Below, in pieces: positions 45,001-58,600 of a stretch of 60,000 bases of DNA. Both the position numbers and the translations under genes were made by a program. The notes beneath the pieces are model-generated. The model was not told the DNA's origin and ran no database searches. It saw nothing but the letters and a program-made list of their open reading frames with translations. Every line of letters begins with the position of its first letter. Position 1 is the first letter of the stretch. Where the stretch lies: NCBI RefSeq assembly GCF_963678635.1, contig NC_087062.1:54324473-54384472 (forward strand), written 5' to 3'. The stretch is from Symsagittifera roscoffensis (Eukaryota; Xenacoelomorpha; Acoela; Convolutidae).

Positions 45001-45616
45001 AAAATTCTTAAAATCGACTTTCAGAACTTAAACTATCCTGTTTCTTTAGTTCAATTTGCATATTCGTAACTGGAGAGCATAATTTGCCTTCATTTTAGCA
45101 ATAAAATTTAAAATGAACTTAAAAACAAATAAGTGTCGTCACTTCGTTCATTGGTACTTAGAAAATTAAAACTATACAAAAACAGGGATGTTCACTTTAT
45201 ATATTACAGGAACAAACCAAAGCTGATTTTGAATTGAAACGTAAATTTCTTAAATCACGAGAAAATTTCGCGATGTGGCAACAAAGCAGACAAAAATCAT
45301 AAGACAAACGGGAGACCGACAATACAATTTTTTTCAATAAAAAGACAATTCAAAAGACAAATCCCTGGCAAAAACTTTGCCGTCCGAGGCATATTCGTTA
45401 CCGCTAGGTTAAGTGTGCCAAAGAAGACGTCAAATTTGAATCCATAATTTAGTTAGCAATCGAAATTATTCATTTATTGTGTTAATTATTTACTTGCAAA
45501 AAGTCCGTTCCGATTCTATAATGCTTTGATAACGCAAGCGAAATCACAATACTTGGCGAAAGTTATTTTTCTAAGTTCCGAAGGCTTCGTTATTTTTTTA
45601 AATAGCTCTATCAAAA

Positions 45617-46135
45617 TAACAAGACTGCTCGTATCAGGGCGAAGACCTGAATGCTTCGACTGCCTTTTAAGGTCTATGGAGCAATAATAACATGAAAAAA
45701 ATTAATGTAATTTAACAAATGTTTTTTCTAAGTTGATATTTTTTGTGAAAATCATCCATCCCCCACACGCCATGCAAAGTACAAACTGATAGATTTCGCT
45801 CCTAGAAACATGGCAATTATGGCAAATACGCTTCCTTCACCCAATTTGGAACGATTTCTTAGACGGTTCAAATCTCCGCTTACGCGTTAATAGCGCGAAA
45901 TATATCGCGCGTTTATTGTCCCAAATGGCAATCTTTAGCCCACATAAATTTACGAAAAATGATCACAGGTAAAATATCTTTTCAAAATTAAGCTCAGGGC
46001 AACAATACATTTTTAATGATATTTTTTAAAAATACGTCAAAAATGGCTAGATGAAAAGTCGAAATTTGTCTGAAGAAAAAAAAAACAACCGAGCACAAAT
46101 ATTTCGTTACTTTCGTTACGAAAGTCGGAAGAATA
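45617..46135 (+). repeat. Dispersed ~520-bp repeat, copy 2
   Basis: Direct copy of 13357-13890 at roughly 85% by eye, 32 kb away. It contains the same palindrome gcgcgaaatatatcgcgc. Confidence 0.85.
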
Positions 46136-47021
46136 ATATTATACCGAATGATCTCATCCTCAGTCAACCTAATGCTATCAGTAATTATAGTATTTGTCTG
46201 CTTACTGATGAGTATGAATACGCGGTTGTCTAAATACAACTGGACTCCAGCATACCTTACTCATTTCCATTCAACCTTGTCGTATGACTTAAAACAACTT
46301 GATAAGAGCATTCAAACGGAAGTTGTTTGTGACCATTATTGATTAAGATGTTAGCTGAACAAGTGTAATTTCAAGTGCGAAATACAACAAGTGGGTTCCC
46401 TGCTTTTATACTCATGCATCCTCTCCTGTAGGCATTTATAGTTTAGATGGGCTATCATTAACTCAGTCGTCAGTGGGGCAATTCAGTGGGAGAGAGGAAA
46501 CGATTAGCTTGTTCAAAATTTCCTTTGAATTTCGATGTCTTCCTGTTTAATATGAGTTTGTTTGCCATCAATTGGCTCTAGATTGGATAGCAAACAGATT
46601 GGATCAGAACAGCAACACTAACACGACACCACTCTAATCACAACAAAGCTCACCCCGGCCCGATTTTAATAAAAGCTTCGATTTTTAAATATCCTGTTTC
46701 CATTCCATCGAATGAACACGAGCGCTATTTATTTATGTCAAACTCAGATCAAGTGATTAGTGCTTTGCAAATTCTCATCCAACAAAACCAACAGTCAACT
46801 AAATTAGGCATATTCAACACAGTAATCAGAGCGTTCTCACCAGTGCGGCTTTTATTAGGGAGAAATAGCATTAGGAAAAATTGAGAAGCGGTTTTGCCCG
46901 AAAAATGAGTCTACTTCCAACTCGCCCTGCCCTTTCAAAAAACCACAGGCAAAAACTACGACAGCGAATCAAAAGTTTCTAAACCGAGTTAGCTTCCTCA
47001 TCAAAAACGTTGATAACAGGT

Positions 47022-47372
47022 CAGGGGCGGATTTAGGGGGGGCGGACGCCCTTTGGTACTTTTAAATAAATCCATTTTTGGTCGACCGGCATAAAATTTT
47101 TTCTAAAGGCGCCAACATATACTAATTTTGAGGGGGGGGGGGGACAGCGCGCGCCGAAAAAATGCAATTTTTCGGTCAAAATTTTCCAAAAAGTGCCTAA
47201 AAACACCTTTTTGGCCTGTTTTTTTTCAAAATTTTGCCTGCGGCGCAGAAAATTTGGCCCAAATAGGGACAAAGCAGCGCTTTGAGAGAGCTCGAAAAAT
47301 CAATTTGGTCGACCTAAAAAAAAGTTTTTTGAAAATCCGCCCCCCCTCGAGAAAATCCTAGATCCGCCCCTG
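47022..47372 (+). mobile_element. hAT-like MITE, CAGGGGCGGAT family (full length)
   Basis: Starts CAGGGGCGGATTTAGGGG and ends CTAGATCCGCCCCTG, with flanks taacaggt / aaacaggt (8 bp, one mismatch). It is the best reference copy of the family here, 351 bp. Non-coding; the short frames inside it are by-products. Confidence 0.88.
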
Positions 47373-47395
47373 AAACAGGTAGTGTGCAAGCAGTC

Positions 47396-47500
47396 ACCAG
47401 CGGATTTAGGGGCGAGGGGCAGACGCCCCCCTCAGGAATTCGACCCCCTGCCGACCCAAAGGGTCCCCCCTTTGTACTATATTGAGATATCAACCAAAAA
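47396..47500 (+). mobile_element. hAT-like MITE fragment, left end only
   Basis: A second left end (accagcggatttagggg, then gaccccctgccgacccaaag) lies 24 bp after the full-length copy. It breaks off after ttgtactatattgagatatc. Confidence 0.6.
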
Positions 47501-47739
47501 ACTTCAAAATATTGCTTGGAATGATGTCAATTTTTGCGGAAAACATGTCCAGAAACACATTCGACGACGTTTATTTAAATATTAAAAAATTTGAGAAAAA
47601 ACTGTTGCCATGAAAAACTTTGAACTATAAAATCTATTCTGGGATTTTTAACGTTTTGTGCAATCCGGAGGAAAACAAACAAAATATCGTTCCCTTGAAC
47701 GACCCGAAATTAATTGAGTAAGCCAATAAAATATCAACC

Positions 47740-48220
47740 GAAATCATTCAGGCCGAAAACTTGTTGAAGCGAAAAAAAACAAAGAGATATTATACGAGGT
47801 AAAGGTGAGAAGCATTACAAATTGCAGGAGTAAATGATAACATAAAAGGCAAATATTATGAATACTGCATGTAGCAAAATTTCTAAGATGGGGCAACGAA
47901 GCCGACAAAACATAAGTAGAGAAAAAATAGGCCGACAATTTTTTTTAAAAGGGAGAATTACCCCGTTTGAAACAAACTACAGGTCTTGGTCAGATTCAAA
48001 CCCAGTGTTATTGTTATTGCCCTCCCAGGCGTATTCTTTGCCTCTAGACTAAGTTTGCCTGAGACGCTTGGAAGATTGAATTCTTTATCAACCAAGATAA
48101 CAACTGATTCAAGTGATTCTGTTAAATAAGTTGTTAACCCAAAAAAATATAAATTCCGATTTGATAACGCTTGCTGATCGCAAGCGTAACGACGTCAACT
48201 AAAATTCAATAAAAAACTGA
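47740..48220 (-). mobile_element. SINE-like repeat, same family as 43840
   Basis: Shares acgaagccgacaaaacataa, a tRNA-like part (ggtcttggtcagattcaaac on plus) and the end gctgatcgcaagcgtaacg with the other copies. Confidence 0.5.
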
Positions 48221-50171
48221 ATTACGAAATTACCATTTACTCGCTTTAAGTCAATCAGAGTCAAAAGCTATTTTTTTCAAATTTCAAATTGCGCTATTTT
48301 AAACCACATTTTGGAAAAAAATCGAAACGCGCACTTCAATATCGGATAACTATTTAAGTGCATTGCACCACGAATGGAAACTAAGGTAGCAAAAACTACA
48401 CTGAGCAGGATATTTTGGAAACCAATAGCGAAAACCGTTTAAACTTTATCGTTGTTTAGGTCACAGATACCGCTAACAAAACTCGGTCAAACCATTTCAA
48501 CACCTGCCTAAGAAACACACTATCATAAATAAACCAATCAGTCAATTGAAAACTTTTGACTATTCTCAGAATTTTTCAGTTGTTAAGTATTTGTTGCAAA
48601 ACAATGAGGGCATAAAATCGCTAGTTCAGACTAGCTTATGCGCGTTTTATTACAAGTTTCGTGTCTTTTACCATATTCGGCCAAACATCTGGTTAACAAC
48701 GCCACATTATAAACTTCATGCAATATTTATATTATGAATAGACAAAGTATTTGATTTAAATTAGGCAGGATTAATCACAATTTTTTTTTCAATTCAAAAC
48801 TTGCAAATTTGAATAAATTAGTCAGAAATCAAGACTAATATGCAAGTGCACTGAAAGAAAACTGGAACAATACAAAATGGAAGCCGAGCAATAGTAAAAA
48901 CAACCAAGCAACTTTCGGACGCCAATAGCGAAATATCTGTTCACCTTCACCTTCATCAAGATCTTCAATATAGCAAAAAATATATATTTAAAAATCATAA
49001 GAAAGTACACGAAATTCAACCTCGTAAACCTACTGAGCTCCAAAGTTATAGATAAGTTTATAGAGCAATCAATTCAATTGATCGTTTATTTATTGCTATG
49101 CTCGGACCATTACGGTTTTTAAGATTTTTGATTGCAAGTGTTTGTTGCATATGATGAAGGCGTAAAATCCTTGATTGGACTAGTTTAAACGCGCGTTTTA
49201 TTACAAATTTTACAGTTTTTTTTTTCTATATTCGACCCAAAGTCAGGTTTATATCACTGCAATAATAAGTAAATGCAACAAATCAACTAAGAATAGACGA
49301 AGTATTTGATATTAGTTGATCAAGTTCAACTGCATGTTTTTCTTCTAAATTTCAAAACTTACAAATTTCGATTCAATCAAAAATCCAACATACTTTTTAA
49401 AACTAATGACAAGTATAGTTCAAGTCTTTCGCATAGTTTCAACTTCGAAGATATAAACATGATTGTGGGTCGAATATGAAAAAAAAACTCGGAAGGTAAA
49501 AAAAAAGCGTGTATAAATTAGTCAAAACTAGCAGTTAAAAGCCCTCAATAATTTGCTGCATTGAAAATTTGTGATACAGAGGCGAAGTTGCACTTCGCAT
49601 ACACCAGCAAAAATATGACCAATAAGGCTACTGTGACCAACTGAATGAGTCTGATAACCAGGCTGAAAACTTTCAGTCGCCTTGAATGGTTTTTTCACAC
49701 GAATATTTTTTAGGCAAAATAAATTACACGAAGAACGTTTGGCGGTTGAAAAAAATAAAATTACTCGCCCTACTGTCGCATTTTGTACAGAACGGCGAAG
49801 CAGAGCTTTGCACCACTTGCAAAACTTCACAGACATAGCATGACAAACGAGCAGTCGAAAAATCAGAAAAAAATCCCCAATTTCGGTAAAGAAGTTTTAT
49901 AATGTTGAGAAAAGCCAGATTTACCAAAATTTTTGTATTTTCGCCTTGAATAAAATTCAATTAGAAAAAAAACATAACATAAAAGACAACCGAAAGTTAT
50001 ATTTGCCTCTGCAGGAATTAAGTGTCAAAAATCAACAGACGGACGATAGTCCCAAAGCTGAAAATTTTTAGTCTGAGGCCAAATTTGACCCACAAGCCTT
50101 TGTCGTCACAAAAAGTTGTGTTACCTCTACACCAGATGCGCTGGATGGTTAATTGATTTTGATTTCATTAT

Positions 50172-50267
50172 GAAGCAAGATGAAACATCTGCGAAATCTT
50201 GTGAACAAAGCTGTTTACGGGCAAAAAGTCTTGTACCCGGCTGCGACACTCTTGCTTATTGCAAAGG
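50172..50267 (+). other. Exon-like Cys-rich segment
   Basis: After ttgatttcattatgaag (acceptor-like) the frame reads QDETSAKSCEQSCLRAKSLV then PGCDTLAYCKG and meets gtaaac (donor-like). Cys spacing C-x3-C-x8-C-x5-C resembles a PAN/apple-type half domain, but this is weak. A degraded relative lies at 44930-45000. No partner exons were found. Confidence 0.3.
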
Positions 50268-51553
50268 TAAACATCATAGAACAGTCAAAAATCATTAAAA
50301 AAAGCGTTTAAAACCAGCTCATATTTCTCAAGAGACGTGACGTGGATTGTTTATGCAAAACTTCCCAATTTTCATTGATTTCTTTTATCAAACCGAAAAC
50401 TATTTCGAAACGATATAACGGGGTAGTCGGATAAAATAGGGCTTCAATCGGATAATACATGAGTTGTTTGGTCTTCTCAACAGTCTTGGATCTACTCAAC
50501 AGTCTCTCCCCAAGATTTTAATTAAATAATCTCTCCCTCTAAACAAAATTAGTAATTAGATGTTAGAACTTTTCACTAGAAAGCTATTCAGTAAAAATTT
50601 TGATTGTTCAAAAATTCGCTGATTAATCTACTTAGCAACCCCTTAAAAAAGGGGGAGATTTAAAAGTCGACCCAGATTTTTCAATGATAGAAATACACTT
50701 TTATGACAGAATTTATTTCTCACATATCAATATATGGATGACTTGAACTCATGGGTGACTTGAAAAAAATTTATCATCTGTTTTTTTTTCTACCATTAGG
50801 CGCGCTGAATAAACGAAAGAGCAGCTGAATCGAAACATGCGGGCTTCGCCAGAGTTCTTTTTTCAGTAGACATTTAATTATATTCCAGCGAAAAACGAGT
50901 ATGCGAGACCACAGTTCCTATGGAAACTCTTAACGCTAACATCTTAACTTCCCTTCATTCATAGAAAAAGAATATTTCAAAATTACAACTCAGCCTGAGG
51001 CTCCCATAGCTAATTAATGAGATCATTTTAAACCTCTTTTAGCCAAGCTCGTTAACTTAATGAAAAGGCATTGCTTAAATTTTGCTTTTCATCATCAAAC
51101 TGCGAACAATTGTGATAAAAAGGAAATTGACGGCTTTATATCGAGAAATTTATTAGCATTTACAAAACAAAAGTTGCCACGGGCAATCAGTCATTTCAAC
51201 AACACGGCAAATTACTTCACATTTCAGTATTTTTCAACTACACAAACTAGATATTTGTTGTTTTCTCTTGATTTGAGCTTAAAATTGATAATTAGGCAAT
51301 TTCTCATCATAATACATACTTAGTTTCCTTGTACTACAAAGGCAGAAGAAATCTGTTCAACTTAAGCAAAATGGGAATCTAAGGAAGTATTTAAGAAGTA
51401 TTGAATGGGAATGAAAAACTACCATTTTAATCTTTGTTCATAACCTGTAGCAGTGCTCAAATTAGTTGTTATCCTTATTATATGCTGGGAATAATAAAAA
51501 GGGGAATAGTATAGTATGAATATGTGATGTTTTCATGTCTCTTGTCGTCGGCC

Positions 51554-51590
51554 GGGGAGGGGAGGGAGAGGTGAGGGGGGAGGGGAGGGG
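51554..51590 (+). other. G-quadruplex-capable G tract
   Basis: Runs ggggaggggagggagaggtg then aggggggaggggagggg: at least five G3+ runs with one- to six-base loops on the plus strand, easily meeting the usual G4 pattern. Confidence 0.75.
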
Positions 51591-52020
51591 ATGTAAGATG
51601 TTGCTATTATGTGCTGCTATGTGGTTGGGGGCGCGTTTCGTTTCGAGACGACTGTTTTCTTCTTTCGAGAGAGAACACAAGAGAGCGAGATTGTTGTGCA
51701 TTGTTGTCAGTGTAGCGGGCGCTTTTCCCGCATTGTTGGGCTGATAAAGACAGCAGCAGCAAATTAGAGAGCTAAAGCAGGCAACTTTTCTTTGGCCGGG
51801 AACCATTCAATTGAATTCCTGCTAATTGGTCGTAAAACGGGAAGTCCTGTAGCGAAAGCAAAAGATGCTCAGGCCTCTTATGTGCTCTTTACAATTTACT
51901 TCAACTACTGATACACAAACAAATTGTTTGTTGAATTGATAAAAGCCCAGTTTTATTAAATACCTTCCCAATTATACGAGCCCCGCTGGCTAATATCTCA
52001 ACATTCGCATATGCATATCC

Positions 52021-52140
52021 AAACACCACTAACCACTACCACTACCCTCCCCCCTCCTAAACTCATTAACACATTACAATTATGATCCCATCTAACTCAC
52101 CCAACCACCTCCCATCCCATTCACCCCATCTAATTAAACT
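52021..52140 (+). other. G-depleted C/A-rich tract
   Basis: 120 bases with a single G on the plus strand (for example ccactaccactaccctcccc). It has strong strand asymmetry opposite in sign to the G tract about 450 bp to the left. Confidence 0.7.
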
Positions 52141-53897
52141 CAGCTGCGATTATGCCAAAAATGTCGACGCAAAAAATCGACGCAAAAAAATGAAATTTGA
52201 AACTGACATGATTTTTTAAATAAAAAGTTTTTCGAAGCTTTCTTCATGAAAAAGGAGGAGCTAAATTGGTTTGATTTGACTGGTTATAAATCGAGGAGGA
52301 TCATCTTAAGGATATTTAAGGGCTAATTTGGGAGATAACCCCGGTGCGCCATGAACAAACCCCCGTCGTGAGATCACTATCATAAATTAGTTCCTTTCAA
52401 AATGCACGAAAAACAACTCTACAAAGCAGTACAGTAGTTCTCACGCAGATAAAAATTAAACAGCGGGCTTCGAGCACAATTTTCCAAGCGTGTCCCGGAA
52501 TGTAACTGATCGGGCCAATTAGGAAGCTATTTGTGAGAGCAAATAGGAAAGAAAACAAAAGTGCTCAAAAGGTGTTCAGTTGCAAATAAATTTAGCCCCA
52601 GATTTAGAGCGGATATTTGGAAAGAGTTTCCAAGCTCAAATTGCGTTGCCACATTAATATCAAGCCAACTCGTATATCAACACGGTGAAAAAGTTATTAA
52701 TAAATTAATTGATTCTCATTTTTGCAGACAAAACAGACAGTTGTGGTTAATTTACTCATTTTTTACTGCTTTTTTCAAACTTTTTTGAAAAAATTTTCAA
52801 ACCGCAAGTTAAAATCTTTTCTGACACAAGCAAAAAATCTGCTGATGAAAATCCTTATCTAATAGAAACTCTGCTTCAGTTATTCATTGTAACTTTTACC
52901 AGGTTTGACGTGAACTCTCATCCTATTTCATAGCAGTGATCATCAATTTAATACGGGTTCAAATCTCCTCCGTTTAAAAGCTGTCTTAGTCATCTCATAA
53001 AGATGAAATATCGATCAGCAGACACTTTTGTCATAATTGAAGTTTAAATTGTCTGGTGATTTAGTGGGCAGGGTTTTCGGACGGCCCTAAGGGGGAGTGT
53101 ATTCTGAATGCGAGACAAACCAATTTGACCTGGAATATCGGCATAGCCTTAACCCAGACCGCCTTGAACACTTTAGTCGAGATTAGACATAGCAACTTTT
53201 GTATGAGAACCAGTTAGATTTACGACTTGGCAATCAAACTTGGGTGCAAAGGGTTTGATCAGTGTTAAGTAGAGAAAATTCTCTGAAAAGCAGCGCAAAG
53301 TAAAGATGTCTCTACTCACTTTGGTAAATTCAGTTATGGTTCGGGAATCTTAACTAACTTGCTGTTTGTTTTCTCTCTCAATAGGCATAACTCAAAATGG
53401 CTGCTCTGATTTATAAGGGACCAATGATTGTTTATTTAGATTGTGCAAAGCACCTATTAATTACTGCACTTAATTGTGACAGAAGAGCTGCGACCGACAG
53501 ATATAGTTCGTGATGCAAGAGAGGGGATGATTTAGCGCCCTCTGATTTATCTGAATGTCATCTGTGTGTGTGTTTAGATGTCTGTGTAGTCCTTCTCAAG
53601 AAAGCTGGGAAAACTTCAGAAATATCAGAAACAAAGCACCTCTTATGTGATTGAAGTGAAACTCTTCAATTTAAACTAAATTAAATGGCATGGGAACCAC
53701 AAGTAAACCTGACAGAGTTTGGTGGTAAAGCATAAAAGATACAAGCATTCACCTTGAGACTCAATAGCTCAGCAAACTTCTTTATCTCAAATTAGATCCA
53801 AGAATTATAATGAAATGCGTTAAGTTCATCAACGCCATGTAGCCGGTAAAACAAAGCCACATCACGAAGAAGGCTGTCGAAAGCTAGCGAAAAAATG

Positions 53898-54250
53898 TCC
53901 CCCCTTTTGTACTAATTTGAGACATCAATTTTTGACTGTTGGACCCTAAAATTTTCTAGTCGCCTTTTGCGCCAATATTTGCTCATTTAGAGGGGAAGCG
54001 CTAGCCAAAAAACGCAATTTCTTGGTCAAAATGTTCCAAAAAGTGCCTAAAAACGCTTTTTTAGCCTGTTTTTTTCAAAATTTTGCCTGCAGCGCAAACA
54101 ATTTGACCAAAACAGGGTGTGTTAACGGCTTTGGGAGAGCTCGGAAAACCAATCAAGTCAACCTAAAATAAAAAGTTGACAAAATTTTCGAAATATTTTT
54201 GAAAATCAGCACTCCCTCCCCCCCTCGTTATAATCCTAGATCCGCCCCTG
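53898..54250 (+). mobile_element. hAT-like MITE, 5'-truncated copy
   Basis: Shares the internal words of the 47022 copy (tttgtactaatttgagacat, aaaagtgcctaaaaacgc) and ends CTAGATCCGCCCCTG at 54250. The left terminal repeat is missing. Confidence 0.75.
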
Positions 54251-55039
54251 CCTTGAACTGCATGGTAAAATGTACGAACGCTCAAATTATGGAGAATTTA
54301 AACAAAACGACTTTTAATTTCTCGTGTTTTAAGATGCTATTGTTATAGGTAACAAAACCGCCAGAACTAGAGCTAATAAAATTGGGAATTCAGTTTTGTG
54401 TCATCAAACTTCGGTTGTCATTTACTATGAAAACTGAAAAACCAAAAACGTTTTTTTTGGCGACACTGAAAAAATCTGTTTAAAGTTTTTTTGAAAAACG
54501 AATAACAGTACATATGTTTTTAAAAAATTCTACAGTAGGCATCCTACGCGCTTTTTTGAGCCGCCTGAAATCGAGCGAATAAAAATCACCTCGTACTGTA
54601 GTTCTATTTCGCGTCGTGGTTGGAATGTAGCCAGACACTGTACAAGTATCACAAAAAGTTGCGACCACATTATTTGTTAATAAAACTCAACGAAAAAATT
54701 AGGAAATATAGTAATAAATTAGCATAGGTGGCAGGTCTGAACTCACAATGCACTTCTTAACTAAATCGCGTAAGGTTACATTTAATAGGCGGCTTAAGAT
54801 ACAGCAAGGCAAAGCCATAAGTGAGGTACCAAACAAATTTAATTTCTTTGAGATAATAGCCTTAGTTAATGTCCACTCCGTAAGTACAGGTAACGATAAA
54901 AAACTGAAAATATTTCCCAGATGCGAAATTCAAACTGTAGATCTCACTCGCCTTAGTCGTCCATCAGAAAAACAACATTTTTTACTTAGAAAAAAAAGCC
55001 CTTTTGCGTGATCTTACGTTTCGTGCGTGAAGAACGTTA

Positions 55040-55610
55040 CCTTATTGTTCCGACCATAGAAAATAAGGAACTTTGTATTCGGGTGTGTTTTAGTTTTTAT
55101 TCTTTTTCCCACGCAAAATATGATACCAAAAATAATCATCTGACTCGGTTGAGTGATATATCATATTCAAGCACTTTCAGTCTTGATTCGAACCACATTA
55201 AAAAATTCATTTGATACGAACCACATTAAAACATTTTTTTCTAGGGTCAAGAAAAACCGGTTTGAAATTTGTGATTTTTCGTCTAATTTCTCGTCTAAAT
55301 TTTCTCGCAGTTTGCAATAGCTTATTTAAGCTTAATTTTAATTGTATTCGAATAAAATCAGTTTTTGGAGATTTTTAATGCCATCTAGAATTTAAAAAAA
55401 AATTTTTCTAGTCATTTTTCTTCACATAACTGTTGTCCTGTTTGATTTTATTACTATGACAGTCGAATATGCCTCAATTAAAGTCATACGTCGGATCCTT
55501 TTATCACACCACGCAAAAAAACTACACTAATTTTAAAAAAAAAACAATTTTTTTCTTGTAGTTTTTTGAAAAACTATGGTCGGAACATTCTGTGCTATTT
55601 GCACAGTAGC
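55040..55610 (-). repeat. Dispersed 'GGATAGCC' repeat, inverted copy
   Basis: The plus strand has tttgtattcgggtgtgtttt near 55070 and ctatggtcggaacattctgt near 55575, the reverse complement of the family's ends. Confidence 0.65.
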
Positions 55611-58600
55611 CGACTACTCATGTTTAATTTTTGCAGTAAGAAACAACATTTTGTAGGCACCGTTTCGTTAATTATTTATCTTGAATACATCAAAATCACA
55701 GAAGACGGCTGCTCTCTCCAATTTAAGCATCAAATTTGCCACCAAAAACACACCCATTTAAGTAAAAACTTCTGTATTGAACAACTTCGCCACAAAAACA
55801 AAATCAATAGGTGGTTGGAACAATCTTACAGAAATGAAGGAAACTGAAAAAAAATTGATTGGAAATGTTTGAATATTTTTCAACTTTCGATTGTCGAAGA
55901 AAACACATCAGGTTAAAGCTCTTTGAACTTCAAGAACTCAGGCACTTTTTCGATAAAATTATCCCATTAAGAGATAAACGGATCATTAAGTTTTGACCAT
56001 AGTTTTATAAAAAAAACGGAGTTTTTTTTTCTAGAACTACGGCATATTCGAAAGGCATAATAAGGAAGGCAAATTAGAAAATACATTTTGAAGAACAAGG
56101 AACAAAGAACGAAAAAAATAGTCAAAAAAATCAAATCAAATTTTCAAAAAATTGCAGAAATTTTTTGAATTTTGAGGAAAAAAAATTGAAATTTTTGATT
56201 CCCAAAATGGCGTTAACCAACTCCAAAAACTAATCTACTTGAGAGAAACTAACTTATATTAAGCATAAATAAGCCAAAAAACTAAAACACACCCGAAATC
56301 GTTCAATGGTCGGAATAACAAATTTGAGCGTGAAAAAATACTAAAAAAAGAAGGGAGCTTGCGCCAAAAAAAAACGATCAGAAAGGACTTTCCTTTCAAA
56401 AACAAAAAAAATTTCGCAACAAAAAGTTTGCTTGCAACGAAAAATTTTTAAAGATAAAGGAACTTCAGCAAGAAAAAAATTTGAAGAAATAAATAAAAGT
56501 TCACTATTTTCTTATAACAAAAAATTTCTAAGGAAACTTCAGCAAAAAAATACTCAGAAAAATAAATAAAAATTCAGTCTGATTCCAATTGACGTTTTAA
56601 ACTTGACTGCAAAAAAAAATACTTTTTCAGAAGACGAGCGCTAAAACTTTTTCTGAATTGCACAGAATGGTGAGATCCAATATTGACTGTTTTCAGATTC
56701 TTTTGTTCAAATCAGACAAAGATTTAAAAACAGCATAAATCTTACTTTAGGAGACAAAAAAATTAATACGGAGAAGGAGGCTTCAACAAAGTTTTTATAA
56801 ATAGATCTGCCGAATATAAATAATCTGATTATTCAGCTCTAAAAAAATAAATTTCTCCAAAACTTTGAAAGCAATTCAAAACATGCAAACTAATTTTCAT
56901 ATTTTCATTAAAAAATAACAAGGATAAAATCAAATTAAAAAAGAAAACAAGAACTGAGAAAAAATCAATATGCAAGTAAACAAAAAACATGTCGTTTTGA
57001 AAACTTACGAAGCCAACAATAATAGCCGATTCTTTTTTCGAAAATTTTCAGAGAAGAAATAGAAAAAAGTACAATTGAACAAAAGTCAGTGAATAAACAA
57101 AGAATGAACACTTATGAAATATTTCTCAGAAAAAAGAGGCGTACTAAAACCCGGTCTAGCCTTCAACTCGGTTATCGGCCTTCAAGCAAAATAGACTAAA
57201 AAACAAAGAAACCAATATAAAGACAGAGCCGAAGCGACGCTTTGCATCACTTGCGTTACAACACAAACATAAAAAAAGTTTAAAAAATGAAAAATTTGAA
57301 AAAACAGCGTCTACCAAAAAAATTTTCTAATGTTTCGGTATAAGTGCATAAGCAAATTTCTCTCTATCCTCCTTTATCTCAACTGAAACGACAACCTCAG
57401 GTTTCGGTTAGTTTTTAAGAAAAGTTGAAAAAGAATAAAAAAACGGTCAAAAAGATGAAAAATTTGACTATTCGGAGGGACATAACTTTATGTCTATAAA
57501 AAAGTTAGGCGTAGCCGCTAATGGAGGGATCCTTTTCAAGTCGATTCAAGTTATTGAAATTAAAATTCCAAATTTGAAAGGTTAGTTTTTGAGAAAATAA
57601 AAAAGATCCAAAAATAAAAAAAATGGGTAAATATTCCCCCCAGATTTTGAAGGCTGTAGACTAAGGCGTAAAGCAGAAAGAGACCGGCGGAGTACACAGG
57701 CAAACAACAATGTGGGCAGTCTTTGTTTTGATACCTTTTTTTAAAAATCGGTACAAACATTTTTGAGAAAAAACTATTTTTGCAAAAATTGATAAAATTT
57801 TTCAAAGAAACAATAAAAAAACTGAATCCCATACACTTTCATAATATATGTTTTTATCAATCAAGAACTCTAGGCAAACACTCCTAGCAAAAAATTTGAA
57901 ATTCAAATTAGTAACTGAACAAAACTTACAAAGCGGAAACAAGGCCGACAATCTCTAAGCAGACACCGCCGAAAAAGAACTGATTTTTGTTTACAAAACT
58001 TACAAAAGTTTCAATTTCCCATAAAGATACTCTATAGTAACTAGTTATTACATACTTGTTACCTCTGTGCCAGGTTTGCCGGTGATTGAGCTCGAGAGCA
58101 CGTGAGTGGAGAGAGTGCACGTGAATGAAGTCTAAAGATTCAATTGATTTTGTTAAACTAGTTGTTATCCCGAAAAAAAATCCATATTCCAGTTTAATAA
58201 CGCTGGCTGATCGCAGGCGTAAAAAATAATTGGGAAACTGTTTTGAATTTATTTATTTTCTTAAAAAAGGGGACTGTTGGGCAGAACTTTTAACAAAAAT
58301 CAAAAGAATTTAAAAATTCTTTAATGAGTTCAACCAAAATCAAATAATATGACTGGAATTTAGTAGAAAAATCACAACAAGCCGAAAGAATTAAAGCCGA
58401 CACCCAAAAATTTAATCTACCAAAAATTTTTGGCAAAAAGCTGAAAAGTCACAGCGCGCAACATCAAATTTGCCGTTTCTTATTTTCACCAATATATTAT
58501 CAAAGTTGGAAATATATTATCAAAGTTGGAAAAAAATTAAGTAACCGAAACCCGATAAAAAATACCCTTTCTTATCTCAAGGTTTACACAGCGGTAAGCT

